Shown: positions 32,782-44,779, counted from the stretch's first letter. The stretch: DNA of 64,000 bases from Protea cynaroides (GCA_028583415.1 CM053275.1:87538278-87602277), one strand, 5' to 3'. The notes: generated by a model from the letters alone, not told the origin. Numbers and translations: made by a program.

Positions 32782-34384
32782 TTTTTACACCCACATTGGG
32801 GCCGGTAGTTAAATTCTAAAAATTTTGTTTCTATGATGTACATAGCCAGTTACAAATGGCTCCACGAAGGAAGGAGGGCAATGCTCTCCTTGTACCCTAT
32901 CACATGGCTTTGAAATAACTTTTTTTTATCCTTCCTCTTGGAAACTTATGTCTACCCTCCTATTAGACTAGTGCACTGGCACAAGATAAACGTAGTTGGC
33001 CAGAAAACCTTAGCCTTTCTTTTTTTTATAAAAAAAGGAAAACTTGTTTTTTTGTCCATTTTAAGAGCACTAGTGAATCCCAAATCCTGAGAAGTGTTTC
33101 AAAGAATTGTCTGTCAATTTTATTGACCCATTTACGGCTGTCTTGGCGTTGATAAGGTGCCATGCCATTTGATAACACTTTTTTCCATGAGAGTGTTTGT
33201 GAAGTACAAGAGTTTTTTAATTTTCATTCTCAATGAGAACTTTTACCTGGAAGAAATGCATTTGGTGAAGTGTTTTTGACCACGTAAGCTCTTCTCCTCA
33301 ATCTCCATCTCTCTTGCTCAATCTCTTCTCTTGAAACACATTTAAATTCTTTTTGTGTTCCCGTGAAATGAAAGAACACCAGAACACTACTATGGAAGAT
33401 GTGAGAATGTTGGATCTTGCATTTCTTTCCACAGTTACTTTTGCTTTAAAGCGAATTATTTGAACAATCAACCTGGCATTCTCTCTTGTTCTCCGTCTCT
33501 TCTCATCCACCCGTCCTCTTCTCTATCCTATTGGTCACGATTAGGGGTGTCAATCGATTGGTCTTGGTTTTAACACCCGCACCGTAACAACAAGTTTAAC
33601 TAATCGGTCCCTCATCGACTAGGCATTGACACATTTATATTCGATCCGGTCAGTCTTTGTCCATAATCGGTCTTATGTTAATCTAGCTAATCAGTCTGCA
33701 AACGGACTATAACGGGTTCATGCCAAAGTATAAATAAAATAGAGTGAGAGGTTGGTTTTCAAATCCATAATTATTCTCATATTATAGAATAGATACCCTC
33801 TTGTAGGATTGTAAAGGCTCTTCACACCCTTATAGACGAAGATGAGGATGGAAAGAACATGTGGAAGACTCAATAAATAGAAAAGAGTATGAGACGATTT
33901 AATATATTAGGTTTTTAACTTTAGGGTTGTAGTTGTTTGGTTCAAACTAAGATTTAGTTCAATTTAAATATATTCGGTTCATTTGGTTTGTTCGATCAGG
34001 CTACACTCTCACACCATGAATGTCCATTTAATAATAGCTAAGTCCAGGCCTAAGTCTCACACATTTAGTAATTGGGTTAATCGGTCTTGATTCATAATCA
34101 GTCAAGCCCAGTCAGACAATACGATACGAGCCTAAAATTAACAACCCTACACTAACATGTGGTTGGGATTAGAAAAAAAATTGGTGCTGGAAAAGTAAAC
34201 CAATTATTAATCGATTTCAATTTCTATAGTCAGCCTCTACCAAAAAAAAAATTCAATAGTCAGCAACCGATAAATAATTTGTTTGGTTTGAATTTGTATC
34301 ACATCCTAAACTATCTATCACACCCTAACTTTTACTTTTCACAACGATAACGAGTTTGCCAAATTCTGCTCTATTACTACCATG
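32782..34384. other. Repeats, no gene seen
   Basis: Near 33,165-33,190 is a GCCATTTGATAACACTTTTT MITE-like terminus, similar to the element at 11,709. From 33,540 to 34,140 is a copy of the dispersed repeat also at 580-1,155 and 35,250-36,270, beginning AGGGGTGTCAATCGATTGG. Unit 2 of the segmental duplication begins near 34,159. Confidence 0.5.
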
Positions 34385-34396
34385 GAGCAGCACCTT

Positions 34397-35119
34397 CTTT
34401 TTTTTTTTTTTTTTTTTTTCTGGTTAGAAATCCAAAATTTATATTAAAAAGGAAAGGAAAAAAGAAGTACAAGGCACCCTAGTTGGATGATGAACCCCCA
34501 CCTTCGGCATAGCCATCAGCAGGGACCATCCAGGGTGAGACAAACAAATCCATAATTAATGAAAATGATACCAATGTCTATGGAAAGCATCCCATACCAC
34601 CTCCTTAGCTATCACATGAGGGCAAACAGACTAAGATTGAGATCTCCTTACCTTAGCTACAGTCTTAGCTAGGATATCAGCAATACAATTAATCTCCTTA
34701 AAACAATGGGTGTATCTAACTGTGCAACACATCAACTTTGTTTGTAAGGAAAACCACTATTGCATCACAACCCAAGGAACACACGAATTCTAGATAGCCT
34801 CTACTACCGAGAAAGCATCAGACTCAATCCATATTCGGGAGAAGCCTAATCGAAGAACAGCTTTAAGACCGAGAATCACCGCCTTAATCTCGGCAATAAA
34901 ATTAGTGCAAATAGGCAAGAACTCTGAAAAAGCATAGACAACCTGACCACTTGCCATCCGAACAACACCTCTAGCTCTAGCGATTCCAGGGTTGCCCAAG
35001 CTGCAACCATCAGTACTAACTTTGCACCAACCATTCCATGGAGGATACCAATAAAGCTAGGAAATATTTAACCACTTCCGAGGAGTGGTCACTAACGAGA
35101 AAATTCTCACCAGGTTTAA
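34397..35119 (-). mobile_element. 5'-truncated LINE insertion with RNase H domain
   Basis: A 723-bp minus-strand LINE end. A T-run at 34,398-34,420 is the poly(A) tail, and the 12-bp duplication GAGCAGCACCTT flanks it (34,385-34,396 and 35,120-35,131). The paralogue at about 488-505 has the empty site. It encodes an RNase H domain: KVSTDGCSLGNPGIA (first Asp), NFIAEIKAVILGLKAV (Glu), FSRIWIESDAFSVVEAI (Asp), and after a TAG the CIADILAKTVA end (Asp). The domain is almost intact, with stops at the IxNSCVP position and near the N-terminal edge. It belongs to the plant L1-like RVT_3 RNase H group (family knowledge). Dead on arrival through truncation. Confidence 0.88.
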
Positions 35120-35131
35120 GAGCAGCACCTT

Positions 35132-36659
35132 AGCTCAAGATTTAAGAGCGTTGGAGGGTATAAAGTGAAATATTTATAATTTCCAGGTTCATCAGATTCT
35201 ATATTAATCATTGTTCAAACTAATATTAATCATTGTTAAAACTAGTGGTGTTAATCCATCGGTTTCGATTAGGTTTAATTTTTTTTTTTAATTTTAACAA
35301 TTTGCACCGTAATCATACATTTAGCTAAATTGATCCCTCATTGACGAAGCATGAACACTTTTATATTCAATTCAATGGATCTCGGTGCATAATCGATTTT
35401 ATGCTAATCAGGCTAGTAAGTTTGTAAATAGATTGTAATGTGATTATGCGAAAAATGTAAATAAAAATTGAGAAATGTTGGGTTTCAAATCCAGAATTTG
35501 TTATGTGGCCGAGGAGTTAAAATTATTATGTGATCATAAATAAAGGAGTTGTGAGAGTAGTGATTAGTAGTTTGTAATTGTAGAGAGTTATTTAGGGTTA
35601 GTTATTAGGTTCATGGGGTGAGTAGTTTGAGTGATTTTAACTATTTGTAATGCTTATAATTATAATGTTAAAACCAATGAAATAGTGTATAGAAAAATAT
35701 AAACACTATACCTCTTAGAGTTGTACAAGGTCAGGCTTCCTCAGTAAAACGAAGATGCATGGTTCCCTCAATTGAACTACTTATCCTAATATATTTTCTA
35801 TTTTTTTATCCTTTGTTATATCTTTCCCTTTTATCTCTTTCCCTCTCCCTAATTTCTTTCTTAGCACCTAACAAGATACATAAATGTTCGTATTGAAAAT
35901 TTTCCCTTGTAGATTAGACACTTTCTTGTAAGATTGTAAAAGACTCTTATTTGGCTTATGATCACCCATGTAGATGAAGATGACGATAGAAGGAGCGAGT
36001 GGAAGACTCAAGAAATGCAAGATATTAAGAGGCATTTTAATGTTTTAAGTTATTAGCATTTGGATTGTATTTGTTTAGTCTAAGCCAAGATTCAATTTGG
36101 TATAGAGATATATTCGGTTCATATGGTGGGTTTGGTGGAACTACACCCTTGCATTGTGAACATTCGTTTAATAATCAATGGGCCTAAGCTCGACACTTTT
36201 AATAATTGAGCCATTTGGTCTCGATCCATAATTGATTGGGGCACATGATGTGGCCCGAATCAAATAACCTGGTTTTATTTAAAAAAAAAAAAAATTTAAC
36301 AACTACCCTTTGAAAGTATGTAAGAAGATAAATGAAATGAAATAAAGTAAGGAAAACATGAAACGAACATCGAGAGATCTCACCTTAAAATTGCTTTTAA
36401 TATGAAGGAATGCTTTATCAACCCTTACTAAAAACATATTATTGATATGGAATCATAACAGACAACTAAGCCTCCAAACTAACATCCATTGTTGGTGGTA
36501 TACTGAAGGATAGGATTTATCAAAAAAATAAAAAATAAAAAATAAAATAAAAATAATAATAATAAAATAAAAATACTAGAGGATCAGTGGACATTGGCTT
36601 GGATTCCACGACACAATGATCAACTATTGATTCCATTATTCCAAAAAGAAGGTACAACA
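35132..36659. other. Duplicated non-coding flank with a dispersed repeat
   Basis: About 35,250-36,270 matches 580-1,155 (GGGCTAGTAAGT versus CAGGCTAGTAAGT, TGTAGATTAGA, GAAGACTCAAGAAATG). Near 36,510-36,565 is an (AAATAA)n-like tract. No gene is seen. Confidence 0.6.
35499..35873 (+). mobile_element. LTR-like insertion (approximate borders)
   Basis: A block absent from unit 1 (where CCAGAATTTTTTC runs on directly). It begins TGTTATGTGGCCGAGG and has TTTCTTAGCACCTAACA near its end, giving TG...CA termini of about 375 bp. A matching target duplication was not found, so the class is uncertain. Confidence 0.35.
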
Positions 36660-38400
36660 TTCAATCTTTTTTATTTTTTATTTATTTATTTATTTTTTGC
36701 GACAAATAGTAACTTTATTCACTATAATAGGTAAGATACCTAGTTATCGGATTACATAGATCCATCATCCATGGAATGGATCACAACCAAACTTTTGCAC
36801 ATATAAGCGGTAGAGCCTTCAAGGATAACAAATCGGCTACAAAATTTGCCTCCCTAGGAATGTAAGTGAAATCGCAAGTTATGTAATAATTAGAGAGGTG
36901 TAGAATATTCGAGATGACGGGCTGTGAAGCCGAGGCCAAAAGATAATTGATCACCAATTGAAAATCAGATTCGACCATTAAGTGATCGATGCCTTTGGAT
37001 ATGCCTTCCAGTAAACCATGACAGATAGCCAAAACCACTCCAGTAGGATTGAGTAAAAGATACCCAGAGCAGTTTAGCAAAGGTTAGATGACCACCACTC
37101 TTGCGAAGCATGTTGGGGGAAAATAAAATAATGCTAAATTCAAACCGTTGATGAGGGATTGGGAAGGTGTATTTAACATATTGCACGTGGCACTCATCCA
37201 AGCAAGATGTGTATGTACAAGGAAAAATTCATTCTGACAATAATCAGTGGGAAGAGATCCTATTTGACCACTTCGGGACACGAGAGAGGTGATAAGACAG
37301 GCGGAAAATAGTAGCTGGATATTAAATGCATTGTCATTAATGTTCATAAATGTCGACAACAACCATAAATGGAAGGTGTGCTGACTTGACTGGCCACATC
37401 ACCATATTGGAGACCAAATCAGCAAAAAATAAGATTTCTACTCGATAAATGTGAGATGGCAGCCACAGATGACAGATGAAGTAATTGACGTGGACATAAA
37501 GGGGTCAAAAGGGAGTCGAAAGAGGGAGATAAGACATATATGCGCCACCTTAAGGGGTCATAGCCCCTCTGTCCTAATCCCCTTTGTCTGACAAATGATG
37601 GAGATGGTGTTAGATGGGGGAAAGATTGCCCAAGAAACTTCACATGGTTCTATAAATACTGAAAAACTACCAGTTGCAAAGGATCCGAAAATTTCTATCC
37701 TGAGGTACTGTTATTCTGCACAATTTCACTCTGAATATTCCACTTATATACCCCATTTTACACTGTTCATCTTCTCCATTGGGAAGGAGAGAGGCTTCTA
37801 GAACTCCTGTATCTCAGAAGCCCCACTCTTAAAGGAACTCTGGTGTCTCACAAAGAGTTCCATTCTGATTGTCTTGGAAACCTACTGATTTTGGCATCGG
37901 AGTGACCACGAGATAAAGCCCACCCACCTCACTGCCTTGTTTGTATTGTAACTACGTGGCATCATCTGGAGTACTGAGCAGAATCCATCGACAACAAAAC
38001 ACAACTCCAAAACCACCCTTAGTCTTACTCGAGGACCAAGATGCATTAGAATTCAGCTTCAGATAAGGAATAACTGGTGGGACTCAACTCACCCTAGTAT
38101 CAAGTGAGCCATTTGGTGTCGGTGTGATCCGATCTGCCTGTGGTTGTTTCGCGTTCTGAAACTCCAAATGAACCTTCGTAGTCAATGCAATTACTTCGGT
38201 AGGTTGGCTAAATCTTATTATTAAAACATAGATCACTCCGAGCACAACATAGGTACCAGGCGATAAAAGTACATAGTCCATCAAATTCTCGAGAGAGATG
38301 CTTTCCTAGACTCGCAAAGCAAATGGACAACTCAATAGAACATGAGCTGCAGTCTCCAACAACAAACCACATCGTTGATAGATAGACTCGATCTCAACAT
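36660..38400 (-). pseudogene. LINE 3' remnant with RNase H domain, unit 2 copy
   Basis: Duplicate of 11,270-12,670. RNase H pieces: KLNSNASWSSSKTKGGFGVVF near 38,040, SGGHLTFAKLL near 37,095, PTGVVLAICHGLLEG near 37,030, HLMVESDFQLVINYLLA near 36,970 and FTYIPREANFVADLLSLKAL near 36,860. A T-rich tail lies at 36,663-36,700. The domain is interrupted by an 886-bp LTR (37,111-37,996) and several frame breaks. The Asp of the first strand reads Asn. Confidence 0.7.
37111..37996 (+). mobile_element. Solo LTR, probably Ty3/gypsy
   Basis: From TGTTGGGGGAAAAT to CCATCGACAACA (886 bp), with inverted termini TGTTG/CAACA. It splits the LINE RNase H remnant, which reads through in the unit 1 copy. Flanks AAGCA (37,106-37,110) and AAACA (37,997-38,001) match at four of five bases. 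Internal landmarks are a CTATAAATAC TATA-like site near 37,650 and TTTTGGCATCGGAGTGACC near 37,888, a phrase of gypsy-type LTRs. Confidence 0.65.
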
Positions 38401-40118
38401 TCTATTTCTCTTCTAACGAGATTACATTCTATATATAGCGAATCCCTAAACCCTGTAAGTACAAAATTGATCCCAGTAAAACCACCTTAAAAATTTTAGT
38501 AAAGTAAACAATACTTCCTGACTTAAATAATATCAAACTTCCTACATAACAATATTACCATTTCTCTTTTATTTAATTATTAATTATTATGAACTATTAC
38601 TAAGAATTTTTTCTCTGATTCTTCTCCATCTTTCTTTACGTTCAATGGTTCTAGAAGATAAGGAACAGAGTTACCTAAGGGAGAAAAGATAGGGTTGCTC
38701 CTCCAAATATTTTTTTTTTGTAGGGGAACACAGGGTGGTGGATTAATGGAAAAAAAATCAAATAAATTTGTCTGTGATGCCTTTAAGGGACAAAATTCAA
38801 CCTTCGATAAAGGTAAATAACAGACATGACAAGAGAGCCGTTGATCCCACGCAATATTTGAATTTGTTAACTTTAAAAAGAAAAAGGAGAACCTTTACTC
38901 AACCTCAACGGTCTTCTATTAGCTTTTCGTCTAAAGTGATCATCAATGTGAAGATGATAATATTGTTTGATACTAAAGATCAACGGCTTTTCCTCAGATG
39001 TGACCGACGTGAGATGGATATTACATATTTTTATTCTAAAAGTGATGTTTTCGTCTCAAGTTATAGATTTTTATTCTGAGAGGATATGGACAATATTTCC
39101 AATGAACTGTCCACATCACCTTCCATGTGATTTGGATGTTTGTTTTTATTTTTTTTTCTTTTTATTTAAAATTTTTAATTTTTTTATTATTAAAAACAAA
39201 TTTATTCAGAAAAAAATAAATTGCCAATGGAAAGGAACACGATTAACTTGTCGTACTAATATACAAAACCCATTGGGCCAAGGGGTTAATTATGAAGTTG
39301 ACTTCTCTCGGAATATGGGTAAAGAACATGATACAAAGGAAGACGAAAGGCATCTAGTGATCTGTATAATTGACAAAGCTTCAAGTAGCTTTGGATGGTC
39401 GATAACACTAGGGGGAAAAAATCAATACATGAAGATATATTTCTCATCTTTGTGTGGATAAAGCTTTCGCGCTGTATTAATCAGAATGTGAGAAACAGAT
39501 ATGTCAATTTTAAAGGTCTACATGGTCAGTTAGGGAACAGAGAGAATATCATTATAGAGTCTACGTGATAAAACACCTTTACACTACTTGCATGGGAATA
39601 TTTTGCCCATGTATGAGTTTGGCGTGGAAGTCGGAAAGACAATCAATCCACTTGTTCCTCTATTTAGCGAAGATTGGAGTTGTCGCATCAGCCCTTCACT
39701 TATTTAATGGCTCAATAATGACTTGTTGATGGGATATACGGATTTGGAGTTTAAGGGATATTTTTATTGACACCAATTCGATGTCAACAACTATTATTGC
39801 CAGCAGTGATCAGTGTCTATCGAATAGCACAAAATATTCCCCATGTATTTTGAGGTTTTCATGATAACCCACCCAATGGCAACTAACATACCATGAAAGG
39901 AAATCAATGTCAATATAATGTATAGACCATTAACACCAACCGGTGTCAAGTAGACAGACCTTTCAAACTAAATTTGAAGTAAAAGGAAATCAAATGGGCT
40001 ACATGGCCCGAAGCTATACATATATACTTTGGCGTTGTTGAGCATGGAGGCTGATTCGATGGGGTCTGATACCAAAACTAATTAAATATTAACTATTTAC
40101 CATGAATTTCTCATCTCA
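38401..40118. other. Duplicated non-coding flank upstream of tRNA
   Basis: Collinear with 12,670-14,175 of unit 1. It ends in a region shared immediately before both tRNA copies (GCTACATGGCCC, GGAGGCTGATTC). Open frames at 38,768-39,461 are not conserved in the paralogue. No gene is seen. Confidence 0.6.
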
Positions 40119-40200
40119 GTGGACGTGCCGGAGTGGTTATCGGGCATGACTAGAAATCATGTGGGCTCTGCCCGCGCAGGTTCGAATCCTGCCGTTCACG
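40119..40200 (+). tRNA. tRNA-Ser (anticodon AGA)
   Basis: An 82-nt gene that folds as a type II tRNA. The acceptor strands GTGGACG (40,119-40,125) and CGTTCAC (40,193-40,199) pair with one G-U; discriminator G is at 40,200. The anticodon stem CATGA/TCATG encloses CTAGAAA, with AGA at 40,152-40,154. A long variable arm follows, as usual for serine. The T arm is CGCAGGTTCGAATCCTGCC, containing the B box GGTTCGAATCC. CCA is not encoded, as expected in a nuclear gene. A T5 run follows. It decodes UCU (and UCC/UCA by wobble after modification). The paralogue in unit 1 is dead. Confidence 0.96.
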
Positions 40201-40201
40201 C

Positions 40202-40206
40202 TTTTT
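40202..40206 (+). terminator. RNA polymerase III terminator
   Basis: TTTTT two bases after the tRNA 3' end, the standard Pol III stop signal. Confidence 0.85.
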
Positions 40207-40283
40207 GCCAACTTCTTCACATCATGACCATATGTCTACTATCCATTTATTATTATTTTTTAATAAAACATCCCTTCATTATT

Positions 40284-41100
40284 TACAAGGGTTCTTGTTC
40301 TATTATTACATGGGATATACGTTTATTATTATTTTTTTACTTTTTTTTTTAAATACTATCCATTTATTTATTTATTTTTGATAAAATATATATTCATTCA
40401 TTATTTACATGTTGAAGGGTTCTTGTTCTATTATTACATGGGAGAGGGTCTCACTCAAATATTCTAAAACAGAAAACAATTTTATCAATAAGGAATCTAT
40501 CTGACGAGAAAGGAGCGGGAATAATATTTTAAAACTTCAATGGTCACAATGTGAAAGGACATAGAAATATCCATTCATTATTTCCAGGAGGAAGAGTATG
40601 TCTTTGTTCTATTATTACATGGGAGAGGGTCCTATAGTAATTTTCTCACATAAAAATGGTTTTATCAATAAGAAATCAACACGGTTAGAAAGGAGAGAGA
40701 ATAATATTGTAAGACCTCTATGGCCAGAATGTAAACGGACATAAAAATATTCATCCATTATTTACAGGTTTAAAAGTCCGTCCTTGTTCTATTATTACAT
40801 GGGAGAGGGTCCTACACTAATATTGTCAATATTGTCACACAGCAAACAGTTTTATCAATAAAGAATCACATGGTTAGAAATGAGAGAGAATAATATTGTA
40901 AGATCTCTAGGGTGAGAATGTGAAAATACATAAAAATATCCATTCATTATTTGCAGGTTGGAAGGTACATTCTTTTTCCATGATTACATAGAAGAGGATC
41001 CTACACCAATATTCTCACCCAGAAAATCGTTTTATTAATAAAGAATCTGCATATATAGTTAGGAAGGAGAGAAGAAATATTAATGTAGGAGCTTCATGAT
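40284..41100 (+). repeat. ~180-bp degenerate tandem repeat, about four copies
   Basis: The phrase TTGTTCTATTATTACATGGG recurs at about 40,292, 40,421, 40,602 and 40,783, with a weaker copy near 40,974. Each is followed by GAGAGGGTC, an AATATTCTCA-type stretch, TTTTATCAATAA-GAATC, GGTTAGAAAGGAGAGA and AATATTGTAAGACCTC. The unit 1 paralogue (14,565-14,940) has only partial copies, so the array expanded after the segmental duplication, or shrank there. Confidence 0.75.
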
Positions 41101-41291
41101 GATGAATGAACTTAATATTCTGCATTTATCATAGTTAGGGTTTCTTACTTTTCCTTTTCTCTCTTCTCTTTTTTAATTCTCCCACATCTAAGGGGAAGAT
41201 CGCCAATCTAATCTAAGCAATTGACAACCCTACATATTTTTTTAATTTTTTTTCCTATAAAGAACAATACATTTCGTATCAATTTATCACT

Positions 41292-41522
41292 GGATCCACA
41301 TCCTTTCCTCCCAAAGGTTCAGAAGGAGAGGTGGCATCCCCGTTAAATGGCTGATACCTGAGATTTGAGTGAATTCGAACTCTCCATCCAAATAGACAAA
41401 TTGAGCCGACAAGAGGGTGTCAACTCGAATGTAAAACTCAGATTCACTCCAGTCTCAAGTGCCGACCATCTAACGGGACCGTCACCCCTCGTCTCAACCT
41501 TGGGAGGGGAGGATTTGGATAC
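41292..41522. mobile_element. 231-bp Mutator-like hairpin MITE, complete
   Basis: Left end GGATCCACATCC, right end GGATTTGGATAC (reverse GTATCCAAATCC), flanked by the 9-bp duplication TTTATCACT (41,283-41,291 and 41,523-41,531). The halves pair along much of their length. Same family as 14,221-14,454. Confidence 0.85.
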
Positions 41523-41531
41523 TTTATCACT

Positions 41532-42464
41532 CCTCTCGTGTTATCACATATGCATATCTGTTTTAATAAATTTAACCCAAATTGTGCCAATCCGGTCATG
41601 GCAACTGTCTTGCTCTAAAATCATTAAAACTCGCCAAATAATTAAGCACCACGTGATCGGCCATCAATGGTGCCACTTATGACGCATCCTTTCCTATTTG
41701 ATATTAAGAATCTGGCAGAGTATTTTTTTTTTTTTTTTTTTTTTGAGAAAAATGGCAGAGTGGCTTCAATGCAGAGAACACGTGAAATGTACGTTGACTT
41801 TTGATTTGTGACACGTGCCTCCATCTAAACCATTTATTTAAACGAAATGCACCCTCTTCAGTATTTGATCTCTCTCTCTCTCATTATGTCAAGTTGGTCA
41901 TTATAAAATCTAAGGACGTTGAAAACAAATCGAAATTATTTATCAAATTAAAACGTGTCTAATAAATTATTCAATGCCGTTTACGTATATATATACACGG
42001 TATTAAACTGTTTAAAATCGACCAATGGTTTTGAACCGATTAATCAAATTAAACTATTTAAAATGGATTAAAAATCAATTTCCCATTCTTTCTATTTATA
42101 TGTTTAAACTGAGATGAGGAATGAGTATGTTGCTCACTTGTCTCTCTTTCTTTGAGACTTTATTTCTTCGATCAGGTTCACAAACTAATGAGAGACTTTT
42201 ATTCCCTTCATCAAAAACTGTTTAAAAACTGACAAATTAAAATGTAATAATATGTTTTAAAAAAATATTTTCAAATCATCTATTGATTTCGGTTTACCTT
42301 CTTATGCATCAAACCAAATTAGAACTGCACCATTAAACCCCCCCTTCTTTTTTTTTGCTAGAAATTCAAAAATATATTAGAAATAAAGGAACACCGGTAC
42401 CATTACCCAATCGTAACATGCAGACATGCAGGGGAGTGGTCCACCTTATTAGTCACAAAACCCA
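41532..42464. other. Upstream region of PMEI-like gene 2, non-coding
   Basis: Matches the interrupted region 15,400-15,560 plus 17,795-17,890 of unit 1. A T-run (41,725-41,744) within a duplicated GGCAGAGT phrase and another at 42,350-42,358 look like small insertions. No gene is seen. Confidence 0.55.
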
Positions 42465-42472
42465 TATAAATA
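42465..42472 (+). promoter_or_regulatory. TATA box of PMEI-like gene 2
   Basis: TATAAATA in CCCATATAAATAGGG, 64 bp before the start codon, leaving a short leader. Conserved at 29,773 in the paralogue. Confidence 0.65.
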
Positions 42473-42535
42473 GGGTTCCTTCCCTTGATCGATATGTTCA
42501 TCTCTAAACCTTTAGATGTGAGTATCGTGGAGATC

Positions 42536-43069
42536 ATGAAAGGCATTAGATCTCCACCTTCCTGGTATGCTCTGATGGCCGCCATTGTTTCTCTTCTGTT
42601 CTTGAGCTCAAACATGAAGGGTTGCTTGGCGACCGACTACATCAGTTCTTGTTGTGAATCCACTAGGTACCCCACACTATGTTACAATTCTCTCTCTCCC
42701 TATGCAAGCACCATTGGAGAAAACTACACGAAACTGGTTATGGTGGCCCTAGAAGTAGCCCTGAAAGCTACCCAAAACACATCAGCCTTGGTTACCAAAT
42801 GGTTACAGAGAGATGATTTGATGGCCAACGAGATAAATGCCATTAATGACTGTGTTAATGAGGTTGGAGATGCAATAGATCAGCTGAATCAGTCCCTGCA
42901 ACAGATGAATGATCTTGGTGGCTTTGATTTTGAATTCAAGAAAAGCAATTTACAGACCTGGGTCAGTGCTGCTCTGACGAACGACAACACATGCATGGAC
43001 GGATTGGATGCGTTTAATGGGAAGTTGGAAAAAGTATCAGAAGCAGTGCTACAACTGCTGCGAGGTTGA
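42536..43069 (+). CDS. PMEI/invertase-inhibitor-like protein, C-terminus frameshifted
   Basis: A single-exon frame of 177 residues from ATGAAAGGCATTAG. The in-frame ATG at 42,485 is less likely because it would add a hydrophilic stretch before the signal peptide. Residues 1-33 form a signal peptide (YALMAAIVSLLFLSSNMKGCLA). The PMEI domain follows: CCESTRYPTLCYNSLSPYA with the first disulfide cysteines, a long helix (YTKLVMVALEVALKATQNTS), NAINDCVNEVGDAIDQL with the third cysteine and TWVSAALTNDNTCMDGL with the fourth. The family is secreted and inhibits pectin methylesterases or invertases in the cell wall. One A is missing from an A-run near 43,031 relative to the paralogue, so the usual LTSNALAII ending is replaced by VSEAVLQLLRG. 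The last helix is shortened; function is uncertain. Confidence 0.85.
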   Translation: MKGIRSPPSWYALMAAIVSLLFLSSNMKGCLATDYISSCCESTRYPTLCYNSLSPYASTIGENYTKLVMVALEVALKATQNTSALVTKWLQRDDLMANEINAINDCVNEVGDAIDQLNQSLQQMNDLGGFDFEFKKSNLQTWVSAALTNDNTCMDGLDAFNGKLEKVSEAVLQLLRG

Positions 43070-44779
43070 CAAGCAATGCTCTGGCAATCATAACAGCCTC
43101 ACCTGAATTCATGTCATCTCTCTATCTGGTAAACATCCCATACCCTTGGAAGCCATGGATGAGGAGCTTGATTTGCAGTTCATGGGGTATGTTTAAGAGT
43201 TCTTTTTGTTATAATTTATTTTTCTGTTTATCATTATAAACATAAACTATGGAATATAAATAATTAATATTTGGTATTATTAGATATAATATATTACATA
43301 ATGAGAAATGGACTTGGTATACCCATTAGAATATTAAATTCTGTGACTGCTTGCCCTTTCTTCCTCACATCTCCTTCTTCCTCCGGGTTACACTCAACTC
43401 AAATAACATCTGAAAATCCTCAAGGTGAAGAGTGATATAATTCAAATTTCTTGATTCTATTAAGATTTCATTTAAGAGCGTGAGAGTGTGCCTTATCGAT
43501 GCATCTCATGACAAATTCAAATCACTGAAATGAATAACAAAGTAGACAATGATGAAAAAGAGCATCATTGTGAATTAGAGATGACAAATTTGGGGAATCC
43601 ATTTACCCTAAGAAAATAAGAGACGAAACCTTAAATAAACATTAAGATTATATGTGTCTTAATACTCTAAAACCTAAGGTTATTTGCGTTTTAACACTAG
43701 ACTAAACGGAACAAATATAATCTTGACCTTTTGACTGATATCTGAATCCGCATCCCCTACAATTTGAATTAGGATCAGATTTCGAATCCGATTGTTTGAA
43801 TTCAGATTCCCCTAAAGGGATGCGAATTTGAATCGGATCCAATTTTCGACTATCCATTTACATCCTTAATTTTGGCACACAATTTTGTAAACAGCAATTC
43901 AACTTTAGGTAATCTTGTAATTTTTCTTAGTTTTTTCCCTTTATTATTGCATGGTTCCCAAACCACGGTACTAAATGTCAAACAAATTTTATGTAGGATT
44001 CTCAAAACCGGGATGCAAATTGTCAAACAAATTTTTATGCATGATTTCGAAACTGATGTAATTAAGAGGCATAGTTTTGGTTTTTAAGGGGAATGATCAG
44101 TTACCAAACAAAATCTAAAAATGGAAGAGAAATTGTCTCCGGTCATCCCCTGATGTACATAGTGACGCACATCACGACTGACACCTCTCCAACGATAAGA
44201 GAGGATTTCTATCCAATAAAATGGATTAAAACTCATTGAGTCAACTCAAAATTTGGTTGAATCTCACACAATAATTGGTAATTTGGATTTGGAAATAAAT
44301 TACAAGGCAATTATATCTGGTTTAATTTGATTACTGACCTGAAAAATGCTTGAAGAACCCAAATATCAGACAATGGCAGAATAAAAAAAAGAAGGAAAAA
44401 AAGGTCACTAATGCTTGAAAATCAGGGAAAAGATCTTGTTGAAAATTTAACATAGATTAACAGTTGAAGATCACTCGGTACGCATATCCATACATCACTG
44501 GAGAGGTTTTAAATCTTGAAAACAACTAATTATAACTGCACCAATTTTTTTACATTCATAAAAAAGCATAAGCATTCATCAAACGATTTGACTCATTCTC
44601 TTAGCTTATCCCTTAAGGGTTATTAAAGAGATATGGCAATGTTTTACTTATTAATTATTTTAGAAAAAAAAAAGAAAAGAAAGTCAATGCTTTATTTTTT
44701 TCTCCCCCTATTTAAAGATTAAATTAAGTGATCATGAAATCATAAGTTATCTGGTAGGGTCCTTTAGTATTTGTCTCAC
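43070..44779. other. Non-coding stretch 3' of PMEI-like gene 2
   Basis: The first 500 bases match 30,600-31,460. Beyond 43,590 the sequence is AT-rich with no domain; the frame at 43,872-44,087 has no recognisable content. Around 44,105-44,225, GAAGAGAAATTGTCTCC and GAGAGGATTTCTATCC may be ends of another small Mutator-like MITE (weak). Confidence 0.5.

Larger units (their letters stand above)
34159..43590 (+). repeat. Segmental duplication, unit 2
   Basis: Counterpart of unit 1 in the same orientation. It carries its own later insertions: a LINE (34,397-35,119), an LTR-like insertion (35,499-35,873), a solo LTR (37,111-37,996), an expanded tandem repeat (40,284-41,100) and a MITE (41,292-41,522). 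It keeps the functional-looking tRNA-Ser and the better preserved PMEI-like gene. Confidence 0.8.
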
